This document shows positions 9,195 through 18,105 of a DNA stretch of 64,000 nucleotides, in pieces (the first letter of the stretch is position 1; every line of letters begins with the position of its first letter). This DNA is from Bradyrhizobium sp. G127 (GTDB taxonomy: Bacteria; Pseudomonadota; Alphaproteobacteria; Rhizobiales; Xanthobacteraceae): NCBI RefSeq assembly GCF_021502575.1, contig NZ_JAKFGN010000002.1, forward strand, positions 1,178,001 to 1,242,000, in the 5' to 3' direction. The notes beneath the pieces were generated by a model, which was not told the origin of the DNA, searched no databases, and was given only the letters and a program-made list of their open reading frames with translations. Made by a program: the position numbers and the translations under genes.

Positions 9195-11453
9195 TCATGC
9201 AGCAACTCCCGATTGACCGATGCGCTCCAGCGCCGTGAAGTTGAGCTCGCCCACCGGACTCGGCCGGCCAAAGAGATAGCCCTGAACTTGATTGACCCCC
9301 GCCGCGCGCAACAGCTCGAATTGCTCCCTGGTTTCAACACCCTCCGCCGTCACTGCAATGTCGAGCCCGCGCGCGAGCGAGAGGACCGAGGCCACAACGG
9401 CTGCGCAATCGACGCGGCTTGAGAGACCTTGCGTGAACGACTTGTCGATCTTGATCTTGTCGAACGGAAACATCGTCAGATAGCTGAGCGAGGCGTAGCC
9501 GGTTCCAAAATCATCCAGCACGATCGTCACACCGATATTCTTGAGCTGTTGAATGATAACGCTGTGGCTTTCCTTGTTCTGAAGCAGCAGCGATTCGGTG
9601 ATTTCAAGTTCCAATCTGTCCGGCGATAATCCCGATTCTACAAGCGCGCACAGTATGACGTCGAACAAGGTGCCGCTGCGGAACTGCGCAACGGATAGAT
9701 TGACCGCGACTTTGATGTTGTCGGGCCATGAGACCGCATCGAGACAGGCCTGCTCCAGAATCCATTGGCCCAGCGGCTCCATGAGGCCGGTCTCTTCGGC
9801 AAGCCAGATGAACCGATCCGGAGACATGAGGCCCATAACGGGGTGGCGCCAGCGGACAAGGGCCTCCACTCCGCACGGCCGGGATGTCTTGGCATCGAAC
9901 ACGGGCTGATAATGCAGCTCGAATTCTTTTCTGGACAAGGCCGCGCGCATGTCGCTGATAAGCTGAAGACGTGACGAAGCATCGCGACTCAATTCTTCAT
10001 CGAAGAAGCTGAAGTTGTTGCGCCCTTCGGATTTGACCCGATAAAGAGCGAGATCTGCCTTTTTCAGCAGTTCGCCGGTATCCCCGCCATTTTCCGGGGC
10101 CAGCGCAATGCCAATGCTTGTCCCGATTGTGATATTATGCCCCTCCAGATCAAAAGGTCCGGAGACGATTTCAAGCAACCTGACGGCAAGAGAGATCGCG
10201 CCTTCGCGCTGGTTCGCCTCGCCGCACTGGACAATGGCAAATTCATCGCCGCCGAGCCGCGCGATGGTTTCGTTGTCATGCAGGGAGTTCTTCAAACGGT
10301 GCGCCAGCTCGGCGAGCAACTGGTCGCCCGTAGCATGCCCGAGCGTATCATTGACATACTTGAACCCGTCAAGGTCCAGCAGAAAAATTGTGAAAACCTC
10401 GCCGTTAAGGCGCAGACGCGCCGAAGCCTCGTCCATCGTCTCCTGCAACAGCGTGCGGTTGGCAATTCCCGTCAGGGAGTCGTGCCGGGCCGCATAGGAA
10501 ATCCGCGCCTCAGCCATCTTGCGCGCCGTAATGTCGACGCGGATCGCCGTATAGGCGATTGGCTTTCCATTGATACCCAGTCGCGCCGTAATAACCGTAT
10601 CGACCCAGTAGAGCGAACCATCCTTTGCCCTGTTGCAAAGCTCGCCGCGCCACACTCCACCCGCTCCAATCTCCCGATACATGTCACGGAAGACGGCTTC
10701 GGAGTGATGGCCCGAGTTCAGAAGACGGTGATTTTGTCCAAGAAGTTCTTCACGGCTGTATCCGCTGATCCGACAGAAATTGTCGTTCGCGTAGGTAATA
10801 CGTCCCTTCACATCCGTGACTGCGACGATCACCGCCTGATCGATAGCAAACTGCATTTCCATCAACTCTTGCCGGGTGGCGTCTGCCCACGCCTCCGTCA
10901 TTCGGATGTCGGTGATATCCTGATGGACTTCGATCAGCCCTCCATTCGGCATGGGCTGCCGGCTGATCGCAAATACATCGCCATTGCTGAATTCATTGAC
11001 GATGTAGCTGGGCTCACTTAAAGCGGCCCCGGCCAAATAGTCTTCGATGTACTTTCCGGCGTTCTGCGGACAGTAGCCCGCTGCAACGTGAGCATTAAGG
11101 ATGTCAGACAATGCCGCTCCGGATTTTGTCTGCTGTGCGGCGAGGCCATACATCTCGCCGTAATGCCTGTTGCTGACGATGACCTGCCCGCTCGCGTTAA
11201 ACATGCATACACCGTGCGGCATGTTTTCAAGGACGGTCTCGAGCAACATGTTCGAGCGCGCAAGCGACGATGCGTTGAGGGCGAGTTTCCGGGTTTCGAC
11301 AATCCGAATGACGGTTGCCGTCAATGCCACTATCGCCAGCGGAATGCCGGTCCATGTAAGAGCGATAGAGGCCGCGTCCAGAAAAGTGCTGAATGGCGAC
11401 AAGTGATACGGCCCCGATATTGCAGAAGCAGGTCTCCGCCCGCCCCGGTACAA
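9195..11453 (-). CDS. Membrane-anchored PAS-PAS-GGDEF-EAL c-di-GMP enzyme
   Basis: A 752-aa protein with one membrane helix near the N-terminus (TWTGIPLAIVALTATVIRIV), two PAS domains (about 70-180 and 190-315), a GGDEF diguanylate cyclase domain with intact RLGGDEF (about 320-485) and an EAL phosphodiesterase domain (about 490-740). The EAL domain has GVEALVRW, DDFGTGYASLSYL and KIDKSF, so both active sites look complete. It could therefore make or break c-di-GMP. The TTG at 11453 is the only start including the whole helix; its ribosome-binding site is weak. A perfect 27-bp palindrome lies 54 bp upstream. Confidence 0.93.
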   Translation of the reverse strand: MYRGGRRPASAISGPYHLSPFSTFLDAASIALTWTGIPLAIVALTATVIRIVETRKLALNASSLARSNMLLETVLENMPHGVCMFNASGQVIVSNRHYGEMYGLAAQQTKSGAALSDILNAHVAAGYCPQNAGKYIEDYLAGAALSEPSYIVNEFSNGDVFAISRQPMPNGGLIEVHQDITDIRMTEAWADATRQELMEMQFAIDQAVIVAVTDVKGRITYANDNFCRISGYSREELLGQNHRLLNSGHHSEAVFRDMYREIGAGGVWRGELCNRAKDGSLYWVDTVITARLGINGKPIAYTAIRVDITARKMAEARISYAARHDSLTGIANRTLLQETMDEASARLRLNGEVFTIFLLDLDGFKYVNDTLGHATGDQLLAELAHRLKNSLHDNETIARLGGDEFAIVQCGEANQREGAISLAVRLLEIVSGPFDLEGHNITIGTSIGIALAPENGGDTGELLKKADLALYRVKSEGRNNFSFFDEELSRDASSRLQLISDMRAALSRKEFELHYQPVFDAKTSRPCGVEALVRWRHPVMGLMSPDRFIWLAEETGLMEPLGQWILEQACLDAVSWPDNIKVAVNLSVAQFRSGTLFDVILCALVESGLSPDRLELEITESLLLQNKESHSVIIQQLKNIGVTIVLDDFGTGYASLSYLTMFPFDKIKIDKSFTQGLSSRVDCAAVVASVLSLARGLDIAVTAEGVETREQFELLRAAGVNQVQGYLFGRPSPVGELNFTALERIGQSGVAA

Positions 11454-11506
11454 TCTTGCAGCCGCAAGTTAATAGAGATTTTAATTTAAGCCTTCGTTCG
11501 AACGCG

Positions 11507-11533
11507 TTAATGCAGGTTGTCAACCTGCATTAA
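11507..11533. promoter_or_regulatory. 27-bp perfect palindrome, copy 2 (shared operator candidate)
   Basis: Perfect 13-bp arms, TTAATGCAGGTTG and CAACCTGCATTAA, surround a single T. The site sits 54 bp upstream of the PAS-GGDEF-EAL start and 43 bp beyond the fixS stop. It matches copy 1 at 7117-7143. An odd-centred palindrome is unusual for Crp/Fnr dimers, which normally bind even-centred sites. It could also fold as a hairpin, but no T-run follows on either strand. Confidence 0.7.
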
Positions 11534-11575
11534 CTTATTCACGGATAGAGGGAAATCGGATCGATCGCCGATCGT

Positions 11576-11725
11576 CTATTCCTTTGGGTCATCATCGGCG
11601 ATTGCGCGCCAGGCGGCACCGTCCAGATCGTCGTACTGACCACTCTTGAGCGACCACAAAAACCCCATGAGCCCTGCAAGGCCAAGCCCCAGCGCCAAGG
11701 GTACGAGATAAATAAGAACTTCCAT
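11576..11725 (-). CDS. fixS: cbb3 oxidase maturation protein FixS/CcoS
   Basis: A 49-aa small membrane protein needed for cofactor insertion into cbb3 oxidase. It starts MEVLIYLVPLALGLGLAGLM, has one membrane helix, and carries the hallmark FLWSLKSGQYDDLDGAAWR that defines CcoS. The ATG at 11725 follows AAGGGACGC. It lies only 41 bp after fixH, where the copper ATPase gene fixI is normally found. Confidence 0.95.
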   Translation of the reverse strand: MEVLIYLVPLALGLGLAGLMGFLWSLKSGQYDDLDGAAWRAIADDDPKE

Positions 11726-11766
11726 CAGCGTCCCTTGCGCGGCTCGATTTTCAAGCGACGGTCTCG

Positions 11767-12267
11767 CTAGTTCAACAGCACGCGATTTTTCGACAGGAAC
11801 ATCCGTTTTCCTGCCGTATCGCTTTCAAGCACCAGATCCCACTGTCCCGGCGTGACGTCGGAGGCGCGTCCGCGATACGTGCCGCTCTCGCTTTCCGCCA
11901 GAACAATCAGCCGGTCTGCCCGCTTGTCCGTTGGCCGCTCAAGCCGGCCGGAGAACACCAAGCCCCTGAGTGGCGCCCCGTTTCTGTCATGAGCATCCAC
12001 GCGCAATGTGGCATGGCCATCTGCTTGCCGTTCGATATGGACATTCACTTTCCAGTCTCGGAGATTCTGGTCGTGAGCCGCCTTGATTTCGGATTCATAG
12101 GCAAGACTGGCGCGATAGGCGCTGTCCACTTCTGTACCCGGCAAGGTGTCCATCGCGAGCTTCATCATTAGCATGTTGACGCCAATCACGATGCCGAAGA
12201 AAGCAACCATTGCGACGAAGACCATGCGTCCAGTGATCGGTCTTCCAGGTTTGGCCGGATGGTTCAT
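11767..12267 (-). CDS. fixH: cbb3 oxidase assembly protein FixH/CcoH
   Basis: A 166-aa single-pass membrane protein with a large periplasmic domain, normal for FixH. The N-terminal helix (GRMVFVAMVAFFGIVIGVNMLMMKLAM) is followed by the family segment DTLPGTEVDSAYRASLAYE. FixH is required for assembly or stability of the cbb3 complex. It follows fixG by 19 bp. Downstream, the 41-bp gap to fixS leaves no room for fixI. Confidence 0.95.
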   Translation of the reverse strand: MNHPAKPGRPITGRMVFVAMVAFFGIVIGVNMLMMKLAMDTLPGTEVDSAYRASLAYESEIKAAHDQNLRDWKVNVHIERQADGHATLRVDAHDRNGAPLRGLVFSGRLERPTDKRADRLIVLAESESGTYRGRASDVTPGQWDLVLESDTAGKRMFLSKNRVLLN

Positions 12268-12286
12268 GCGTTTCTTCCCTCTTTCG

Positions 12287-13741
12287 TCATGGCATCACGA
12301 AATTGTCCGTGGCCGACGCGACTTCCCCGAGACCGATATCCGTGATGCGAAACTTCAGTGGAACCGACTTCTGGGTTTCGTCGGCGGCCGCGGTCACGAG
12401 CACGCGCAATTCGGTTGTCTGATCCCGCCCCAGCACGATAGCGGGCCTGTCCTGGGTGATTGAATCGATCCCCACGACATGAAGAGTAGGATTAGAAACG
12501 CCATCGACGTCGATTGCAACAGTACGGTCGAATCCCCGCTTGTTGAGAAGCCTCAAGGTATAGCCATTCCGGATTGAACCGTCGCTCAACCGGACGGCCA
12601 CCGGATTGCGGTCGTGCAGCACGTTGATGTCGAGCAGGGTCCGCGTCAAAAGCGCATACAGCATCACGGCACCCACACCGGCGATCAGAGCGGTATAGGC
12701 GATCGTGCGCGGCCGGATCAGCCGGTAAATTTCCGGCTTTCCCACCTGGCGGCGCTGAATGTTGATGTCGTTATCGTAGCCAATCAACCGGGTCGGCATA
12801 CCGATCTTGGTCATCACGGTATCGCAGGCGTCGATACACAGGCCGCATTGAATACATGCGAGCTGTGCACCATCGCGAATATCGATTCCGGTCGGACATA
12901 CCGCTACACACTGATAGCAATCGATACAATCGCCAACAGGCTCTCCTAATGCACGCAAATCGCGCGCTTTCTTCAGCGACGTACGCTTCTCGCCGCGGTC
13001 ATATTTGTAAGTGACATTCAGGGCCCATTCGTCGGTCAGCGCGGCCTGAATGCGCGGCCAAGGGCACATGTAGACACAAACCTGCTCGCGCATGAAACCC
13101 GCGAGGATATAGGTCGTGCATGTGAGGATCGCGATCCAGATATACGCGATCATGGGCGCCTTGAACGTCAGCAGTTGCCCGACAAGGGTTGGGGCATCGT
13201 TGAAGTAGAGCACCCATGCGCCGCCGGTCCACCACGCAATCATCAGCCAGATGGAATGCTTCGCCGTGATCTCGAAAAAGCGTTGCAGCGTGATGTCAGC
13301 GGCATCCTTCTTCATGCGGGTTCGCCGGTCACCTTCGACCAGCCGTTCCACCGCATAAAAGAGATCGGTCCACACCGTTTGCGGACAGAGATAGCCGCAC
13401 CAGATACGGCCGCCGATGGCGTTCATGAGAAACAGCGTGAGGGCGGCGACGATCAGAAGGCCAGTAAAGTAGTAAACTTCCTGCGGCCACAGCTCGATGA
13501 AGAAGAAATAGAAGCGGCTGTTTGGAAGATCGACCAACACCGCCTGATTTGGCGCCCCCAGACCCCGGTTCCACCGCACGAACGGCAGCAGGTAATAGAT
13601 GCCAAGGCAAATTGCCATCAGCTTCCATTTGATGCTTCGGAACGTGCCGGATACGGCCTGTGGATAGACCTTTTTATGCGCCTCATAAAGCGGGCCTTCC
13701 TGGTCCGCTTCGTCAACGGTTGGGACAACAATCTTATTCAT
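12287..13741 (-). CDS. fixG: cbb3 oxidase accessory iron-sulfur membrane protein FixG/CcoG
   Basis: A 484-aa polytopic protein with two [4Fe-4S] ferredoxin motifs, CIDCYQCVAVCPTGIDIRDG and CIQCGLCIDACDTV, several membrane helices including a segment with CGYLCPQTVW, and a C-terminal immunoglobulin-like domain. CcoG is linked to copper reduction during cbb3 assembly. I prefer the ATG at 13741 (MNKIVVPTVDEAD): the FixK-like box at 13799-13812 would place the transcript start near 13764, just ahead of it. ATGs at 13759 and further upstream are alternatives. Confidence 0.93.
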   Translation of the reverse strand: MNKIVVPTVDEADQEGPLYEAHKKVYPQAVSGTFRSIKWKLMAICLGIYYLLPFVRWNRGLGAPNQAVLVDLPNSRFYFFFIELWPQEVYYFTGLLIVAALTLFLMNAIGGRIWCGYLCPQTVWTDLFYAVERLVEGDRRTRMKKDAADITLQRFFEITAKHSIWLMIAWWTGGAWVLYFNDAPTLVGQLLTFKAPMIAYIWIAILTCTTYILAGFMREQVCVYMCPWPRIQAALTDEWALNVTYKYDRGEKRTSLKKARDLRALGEPVGDCIDCYQCVAVCPTGIDIRDGAQLACIQCGLCIDACDTVMTKIGMPTRLIGYDNDINIQRRQVGKPEIYRLIRPRTIAYTALIAGVGAVMLYALLTRTLLDINVLHDRNPVAVRLSDGSIRNGYTLRLLNKRGFDRTVAIDVDGVSNPTLHVVGIDSITQDRPAIVLGRDQTTELRVLVTAAADETQKSVPLKFRITDIGLGEVASATDNFVMP

Positions 13742-13798
13742 CGGCGGGGCTGGCCTCATGCTCGCTAACCTACCGTAGCGCCGGTACAAAACACCCGA

Positions 13799-13812
13799 TT
13801 GATCCACCTCAA
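13799..13812 (-). promoter_or_regulatory. FixK/FNR-like box upstream of fixG (one mismatch)
   Basis: On the plus strand it reads TTGATCCACCTCAA, one base from TTGAT-N4-ATCAA. Its centre is about 64 bp before the chosen fixG ATG, which fits activation at -41.5 with a short leader. It supports separate FixK/FnrN control of the fixGH-fixS unit. Confidence 0.65.
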
Positions 13813-13863
13813 TCAGACATCGGGAACCGGCGCATTCCGTTTAGATTCCGCGCATTCCGACCC

Positions 13864-14736
13864 TCACCGGCCCCCGCCAAGCGAATGCACATATACCGTA
13901 ATGGCCTTGATCGTCGCCGGATCAAGCCGCCCTCCCCACGCGGGCATGACACCCGCACGTCCATTGGTAATGGTCTCGATCACGGTCGCTTCGTCCGATC
14001 CGTAGAGCCAGATCTTGTCGGTCAGATTGGGCGCGCCCATGTCGATATTGCCCTTGCCCAGATCACCGTGGCAGGAGGCGCAATTCTCGGCAAAAATCTT
14101 CTGTCCAGCAGCAAGATCGGCATCTTTTCTCGGCGGCAGCCCGGACAGTGACCGCACATAGTTGGCAACGGTGGCGATCTCGTCCCTCTTGAGGATACCA
14201 TCCTTGCCGAATGCAAGCATGTTCCCCTCGTGGCCCTTGGCGTGCCCGGATCGCACACCGAACTCGATTGTCTGCATGATCTGATCGAGGCTACCGCCCC
14301 ACAACCATTCATCGTCGTTCAAGTTCGGATAACCCTTGGCGCCGGCGCCGCCGCTGCCATGGCACGGCGCGCAATTGTCGCCAAATACCACCTTACCTCG
14401 CGCCCTGGCCAATGCCAGCAACGCAGGATCTTTTTCAATCTCCGCCAAAGGCGCGGCACCGAGCGACACCATCTTTGCACCCCGGATCTTTTCCAGATTG
14501 CCTAGCTCGACCGCCACATCTGCGCGGGTGGAGTAATTGAAAACGCCAGCCGTATAGCCGCTGATCAACGGCCATGCCGGATAAACCACCCAGTATCCGA
14601 TCGCCCAGATAATGGTGGCGTAGAACGTCAGCACCCACCACCGAGGCAAGGGCGTGTTCAGTTCCTTGATACCGTCCCATGCGTGGCCGGTAGTTGCAGT
14701 CCCGGAGACGGCATCGATATCTTTATGTTCGGTCAT
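13864..14736 (-). CDS. fixP: cbb3 oxidase dihaem cytochrome c subunit FixP/CcoP
   Basis: A 290-aa subunit that passes electrons to FixO and FixN. It has an N-terminal membrane anchor (WWVLTFYATIIWAIGYWVVYP) and two c-type haem sites, CAPCH and CASCH, each with a downstream Met-containing segment. The length is normal for CcoP. It follows fixQ by 6 bp in the fixNOQP operon. Confidence 0.97.
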   Translation of the reverse strand: MTEHKDIDAVSGTATTGHAWDGIKELNTPLPRWWVLTFYATIIWAIGYWVVYPAWPLISGYTAGVFNYSTRADVAVELGNLEKIRGAKMVSLGAAPLAEIEKDPALLALARARGKVVFGDNCAPCHGSGGAGAKGYPNLNDDEWLWGGSLDQIMQTIEFGVRSGHAKGHEGNMLAFGKDGILKRDEIATVANYVRSLSGLPPRKDADLAAGQKIFAENCASCHGDLGKGNIDMGAPNLTDKIWLYGSDEATVIETITNGRAGVMPAWGGRLDPATIKAITVYVHSLGGGR

Positions 14737-14742
14737 GATCCG

Positions 14743-14907
14743 TCAATCCTCTCGCAGGGGCATCCGCGCCGCCGCGTCGAAAGTTTCCTTGTTGCGAGGC
14801 CAAAGCGCGTAGGCAGCAATCGCGAGAAAGATTCCGACGAAGATCGGCGTCCAGAACGTCAGCACGACATCCGACGCAAAATTCTGAACTGTTAGAATCG
14901 CTTTCAT
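14743..14907 (-). CDS. fixQ: cbb3 oxidase small subunit FixQ/CcoQ
   Basis: A 54-aa single-helix protein: MKAILTVQNFASDVVLTFWT, a hydrophobic helix, then ALWPRNKETFDAAARMPLRED. The W-P-x-N-K after the helix and the acidic tail are typical of CcoQ, which stabilises the oxidase. It lies between fixO and fixP with gaps of 12 and 6 bp. Confidence 0.95.
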   Translation of the reverse strand: MKAILTVQNFASDVVLTFWTPIFVGIFLAIAAYALWPRNKETFDAAARMPLRED

Positions 14908-14919
14908 GGGCCTGCCTTC

Positions 14920-15654
14920 TCAGCGCAAGTTGGCTTTTTCGTTGTAGAGTTTGAAATCCACGAGCGTTCCGAGCATCTGCAAATAAGCAATCAGCGCGTC
15001 CATCTCGGTTGGGTTTCCGGCCCTGCCGTCGAAATTGCGGACGACGGCTTTCGGATAACGCTTCTGGAACGCATCGGAATCCGCACTGTCAGGATCTGCC
15101 TGGGCTTTCAGGTCGGCAGCGGCATTGGTGATCTGCTCATCGGAATACGGCACGCCGATCACTTTGCTGGTCTTCAAATGTCCCTGAAGGCTGGCCGGAT
15201 CGACCTCAGTATCCGACAGGAATGGATATCCCGGCATCACCGACTGTGGAACGATTGCACGCGGGTTGGTCAAATGCGTAACATGCCAATCATCGGAATA
15301 CTTGGCACCGACGCGCGCAAGATCAGGGCCGGTGCGCTTCGATCCCCACTGGAATGGATGGTCGTACATGCTTTCGGCGGCCAGGGAATAGTGGCCATAA
15401 CGCTCCACCTCGTCACGCAACGGGCGGACCATCTGCGAATGGCAGAGATAGCAGCCCTCGCGGACGTAGATGTTGCGGCCGGCCAGTTCGAGCGGCGTAT
15501 AGGGCCTCATCCCCTCTACTTTCTCGATCGTGCTCTTGAGATAGAACAGCGGTGTGATTTCAACGAGGCCGCCGATTGCGATGACAACGAGAATTCCGAT
15601 GATGAGAATGATCGAATTTTTCTCGAAAATCTGATGACGATTCCAGAATGACAT
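14920..15654 (-). CDS. fixO: cbb3 oxidase monohaem cytochrome c subunit FixO/CcoO
   Basis: A 244-aa membrane-anchored cytochrome c. The N-terminal helix ([19 protein letters not shown]) precedes the single haem site CYLCHS in the context [20 protein letters not shown], diagnostic for CcoO. It transfers electrons from FixP to the catalytic subunit. It is the second gene of fixNOQP, 18 bp after fixN. Confidence 0.97.
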   Translation of the reverse strand: MSFWNRHQIFEKNSIILIIGILVVIAIGGLVEITPLFYLKSTIEKVEGMRPYTPLELAGRNIYVREGCYLCHSQMVRPLRDEVERYGHYSLAAESMYDHPFQWGSKRTGPDLARVGAKYSDDWHVTHLTNPRAIVPQSVMPGYPFLSDTEVDPASLQGHLKTSKVIGVPYSDEQITNAAADLKAQADPDSADSDAFQKRYPKAVVRNFDGRAGNPTEMDALIAYLQMLGTLVDFKLYNEKANLR

Positions 15655-15672
15655 TGTGAACCTCTTGCCCCC

Positions 15673-17325
15673 TCACTCAGCCGGACGAAGGGAAACGCGT
15701 GCAGATGCTTCCGGAGCGTCTTCGGTACGGACCGTCATCCAGAGATTGTAGGCCATGATCAGCGAGCCGATCAGGAACAGCGCTCCTCCCGCCGCCCGGA
15801 TCACATAGAAGGGGTGCATTGCCTCCACGGATTCGATGAACGAGTATTCGAGGAAGCCGAGCGAGGTATATGCCCGCCACATCAAACCCTGCAGGATTCC
15901 CGACACCCACATCGCCGAGATGTAGAGAACGATGCCGATGGTCGCGATCCAGAAGTGCCAGCTCACAAGCTTCAGGCTGTAGAGCTGCTTGCGATTCCAC
16001 AGCCACGGCACCAGGCAATACAACGCTCCGAAGGAGACGAAACCGACCCAGCCAAGCGCACCGGAATGCACATGGCCGATAGTCCAGTCAGTGTAGTGGC
16101 TGAGGGAGTTGACGACCTTGATCGACATCATCGGCCCTTCGAACGTGGACATTCCGTAGAAGGCGACCGAAACGACCAGCATGCGCAGGACAGGATCAGT
16201 GCGCAGCTTGTCCCACGCGCCAGACAGCGTCATCAGGCCGTTGATCATGCCACCCCACGACGGCATCCAGAGCATGATGGAGAACGTCATGCCGAGAGTT
16301 TGCGCCCAGTCAGGCAGCGCAGTGTAGTGCAGATGATGCGGACCGGCCCAGATGTAGAGAAAGATCAGAGCCCAGAAATGGATGATCGAGAGACGATAGG
16401 AATAGATCGGCCGCTCTGCGCGCTTTGGAATGAAATAGTACATGATGGCGAGGAAGCCGGCGGTGAGGAAGAATCCCACCGCGTTGTGCCCGTACCACCA
16501 CTGGAACATCGCGTCCTGAACGCCACCCCACGCGACGTAGGACTTCGAACCGAAGACCGACACCGGCAATGCGGGATTATTGCCAAGGTGCAGCACCGCG
16601 ATCGTGATGATGAACGCGAGGTAGAACCAGTTTGCGACGAAGATGTGCGGCTCTTTACGCTTGATAAGGGTGGCAAGAAACACCAGCAGATACGCCACCC
16701 ATACGATCGTCAGCCAGAGGTCGGCGTACCATTCCGGCTCGGCATACTCCTTCGACTGAGTGACCCCAAGCAGATAGCCCGTTCCCGCAATCAGGATGAA
16801 GAAATTGTAGCCGATGACAACGAACCAAGGAGCAAGATCGCCTGCGAGCCGCACACGAGACGTTTTCTGCACGACATAAAAGGATGTCGCGATCAGCACG
16901 TTGCCGCCGAATGCAAAGATTACCGCAGATGTGTGCAAGGGCCGCAGCCGCCCGAAACTGGTCCACGGCAGATCGAAATTCAGCGCGGGCCACGCCAGTT
17001 GCGAGGCAATCAGAAGTCCAACCGCAAATCCCGCAATTCCCCAGAATACCGCCATGACCGCGGAAAACTTGATCGGTCCGAAATTGTAGTTCGGATGACC
17101 ATCGATTTCGGCCGGCGGCAAGGTGGCGGAGCGATTGAAGAAGCGATTGAAGATCGCAAATGAAGCCCAGAGGCTTGCAGCAGCGGAAAGCCACGCATGG
17201 AACCTGAACGCTTCATCCTGTGCATTGGCCGCAGCGATAATGCAGAGAAGCACCATGACGGCAAATAGCGCCGCCAGACTGCCCTCACCGAACGTCATCA
17301 GCTTCTTGTCTTGGGGGTTTTTCAT
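15673..17325 (-). CDS. fixN: cbb3-type cytochrome c oxidase catalytic subunit FixN/CcoN
   Basis: A 550-aa, 12-helix haem-copper oxidase subunit I that reduces O2 at very low concentrations. Family segments include [22 protein letters not shown] and [20 protein letters not shown] with the haem and CuB histidines, and [20 protein letters not shown] chose the ATG at 17325 ([10 protein letters not shown]) since AGAAGAG lies just before it and the exact FixK box at 17384-17397 is then well placed. The frame extends to 17406 without an initiation signal. A 449-codon open frame on the opposite strand is a composition shadow. Confidence 0.97.
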   Translation of the reverse strand: MKNPQDKKLMTFGEGSLAALFAVMVLLCIIAAANAQDEAFRFHAWLSAAASLWASFAIFNRFFNRSATLPPAEIDGHPNYNFGPIKFSAVMAVFWGIAGFAVGLLIASQLAWPALNFDLPWTSFGRLRPLHTSAVIFAFGGNVLIATSFYVVQKTSRVRLAGDLAPWFVVIGYNFFILIAGTGYLLGVTQSKEYAEPEWYADLWLTIVWVAYLLVFLATLIKRKEPHIFVANWFYLAFIITIAVLHLGNNPALPVSVFGSKSYVAWGGVQDAMFQWWYGHNAVGFFLTAGFLAIMYYFIPKRAERPIYSYRLSIIHFWALIFLYIWAGPHHLHYTALPDWAQTLGMTFSIMLWMPSWGGMINGLMTLSGAWDKLRTDPVLRMLVVSVAFYGMSTFEGPMMSIKVVNSLSHYTDWTIGHVHSGALGWVGFVSFGALYCLVPWLWNRKQLYSLKLVSWHFWIATIGIVLYISAMWVSGILQGLMWRAYTSLGFLEYSFIESVEAMHPFYVIRAAGGALFLIGSLIMAYNLWMTVRTEDAPEASARVSLRPAE

Positions 17326-17383
17326 GGCGACTCTTCTGACCAAATCTGATCGCCATGCATCCCTGATTTTTTGGCATTGCGGT

Positions 17384-17397
17384 TTGATTAAGATCAA
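17384..17397 (-). promoter_or_regulatory. FixK/FNR box for fixNOQP
   Basis: TTGATTAAGATCAA on the plus strand is an exact TTGAT-N4-ATCAA site. Its centre is 65 bp from the fixN ATG, so a transcript starting 41 bp away would have a leader of about 24 nt. This is the arrangement of known FixK2-activated fixNOQP promoters. Confidence 0.9.
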
Positions 17398-17509
17398 ATC
17401 CAGCAAAAAGAAGGAAAACCCGGCTATTTGCTTGGATCAGTGTGAGCAGCGCGATTGCCAACGCAATACAACTGTCACATCGGACAGCTCTCATTGCTCA
17501 ACCGCGCGA

Positions 17510-17941
17510 TTAACGGCAGCTGCTCGCCGCATTGCTTTCTTCCTGCAAGATCGCCTGCAGGGTTTGCTCATTGGGACAGTATTTGGGAATGTCCGACAAA
17601 CCATCCGACCGAGCAAAATCGTTGGCGCAGGTCACGCTCGACGTACAACGCCCGCAAACCCGCTGCAGATCACGCAAGACCTCCGGATGAGATCTGGCAA
17701 GCTCCTCGCTCCGAAGGCCGATGCTGGTCAATCGCTTGTCCAACAGCCCACCAGGCTGATCTGCCTCCTTCGCCGCAAGCGAGTACAGTTCGGATACCGA
17801 CAGATTGATATCGCGCGCAATTTCGCCGATGACCTGAGGATCGGTATGGTAGGATTGTGCAGATCGTCCCAAGGACTTGATCTGCCGCTCGATCTCTCTG
17901 AAAAATGGAGAAAAATCCAGTGTCGGAAGCCGCACGTGCAT
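17510..17941 (-). CDS. Small Cys-motif protein (DUF6455-like), copy 1
   Basis: A 143-aa soluble protein. The first 70 residues are helical with no known motif. The C-terminal part carries C-x2-C-x5-C (CGRCTSSVTC) and, about 17 residues later, YCPNEQTL. The protein at 44417-44839 has the same pattern, CSECAAIKRC and YCPNAQTF, so they are paralogues. Four conserved Cys suggest metal or iron-sulfur binding, which is inference. It reads away from a FixK box at 17998-18011 shared with the phosphoesterase gene, so low-oxygen expression is likely. Function unknown. Confidence 0.75.
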   Translation of the reverse strand: MHVRLPTLDFSPFFREIERQIKSLGRSAQSYHTDPQVIGEIARDINLSVSELYSLAAKEADQPGGLLDKRLTSIGLRSEELARSHPEVLRDLQRVCGRCTSSVTCANDFARSDGLSDIPKYCPNEQTLQAILQEESNAASSCR

Positions 17942-17997
17942 CGTTGCCTCCTCAATCAGGGTAAGGCTACTGTAGAAGCGGACGCGGCCGACTGGCT

Positions 17998-18011
17998 TTG
18001 ACCCATATCAA
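17998..18011. promoter_or_regulatory. FixK/FNR box, divergent promoter
   Basis: TTGACCCATATCAA fits TTGAC-N4-ATCAA exactly. It lies between the Cys-motif gene (minus, start 17941) and the phosphoesterase gene (plus, start about 18106) and could serve both. It overlaps the longest possible start of the plus-strand frame at 17998, which argues for the later start. Confidence 0.85.
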
Positions 18012-18105
18012 GAGGCCCGGCCGAGGAAGGCAGCATCGCTCGCAAGCGGAAGAATATTCCTCCGCTCGCATGCTTAATCACCCGGCTTTTGATTGGAACG
18101 AGCCA

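Noticed and set aside
15814..17163. 449-codon open frame on the plus strand across fixN
   Set aside because: It lies wholly antisense to fixN, is rich in Arg, His and Asp as expected of a high-GC complement, and has no recognisable domain.
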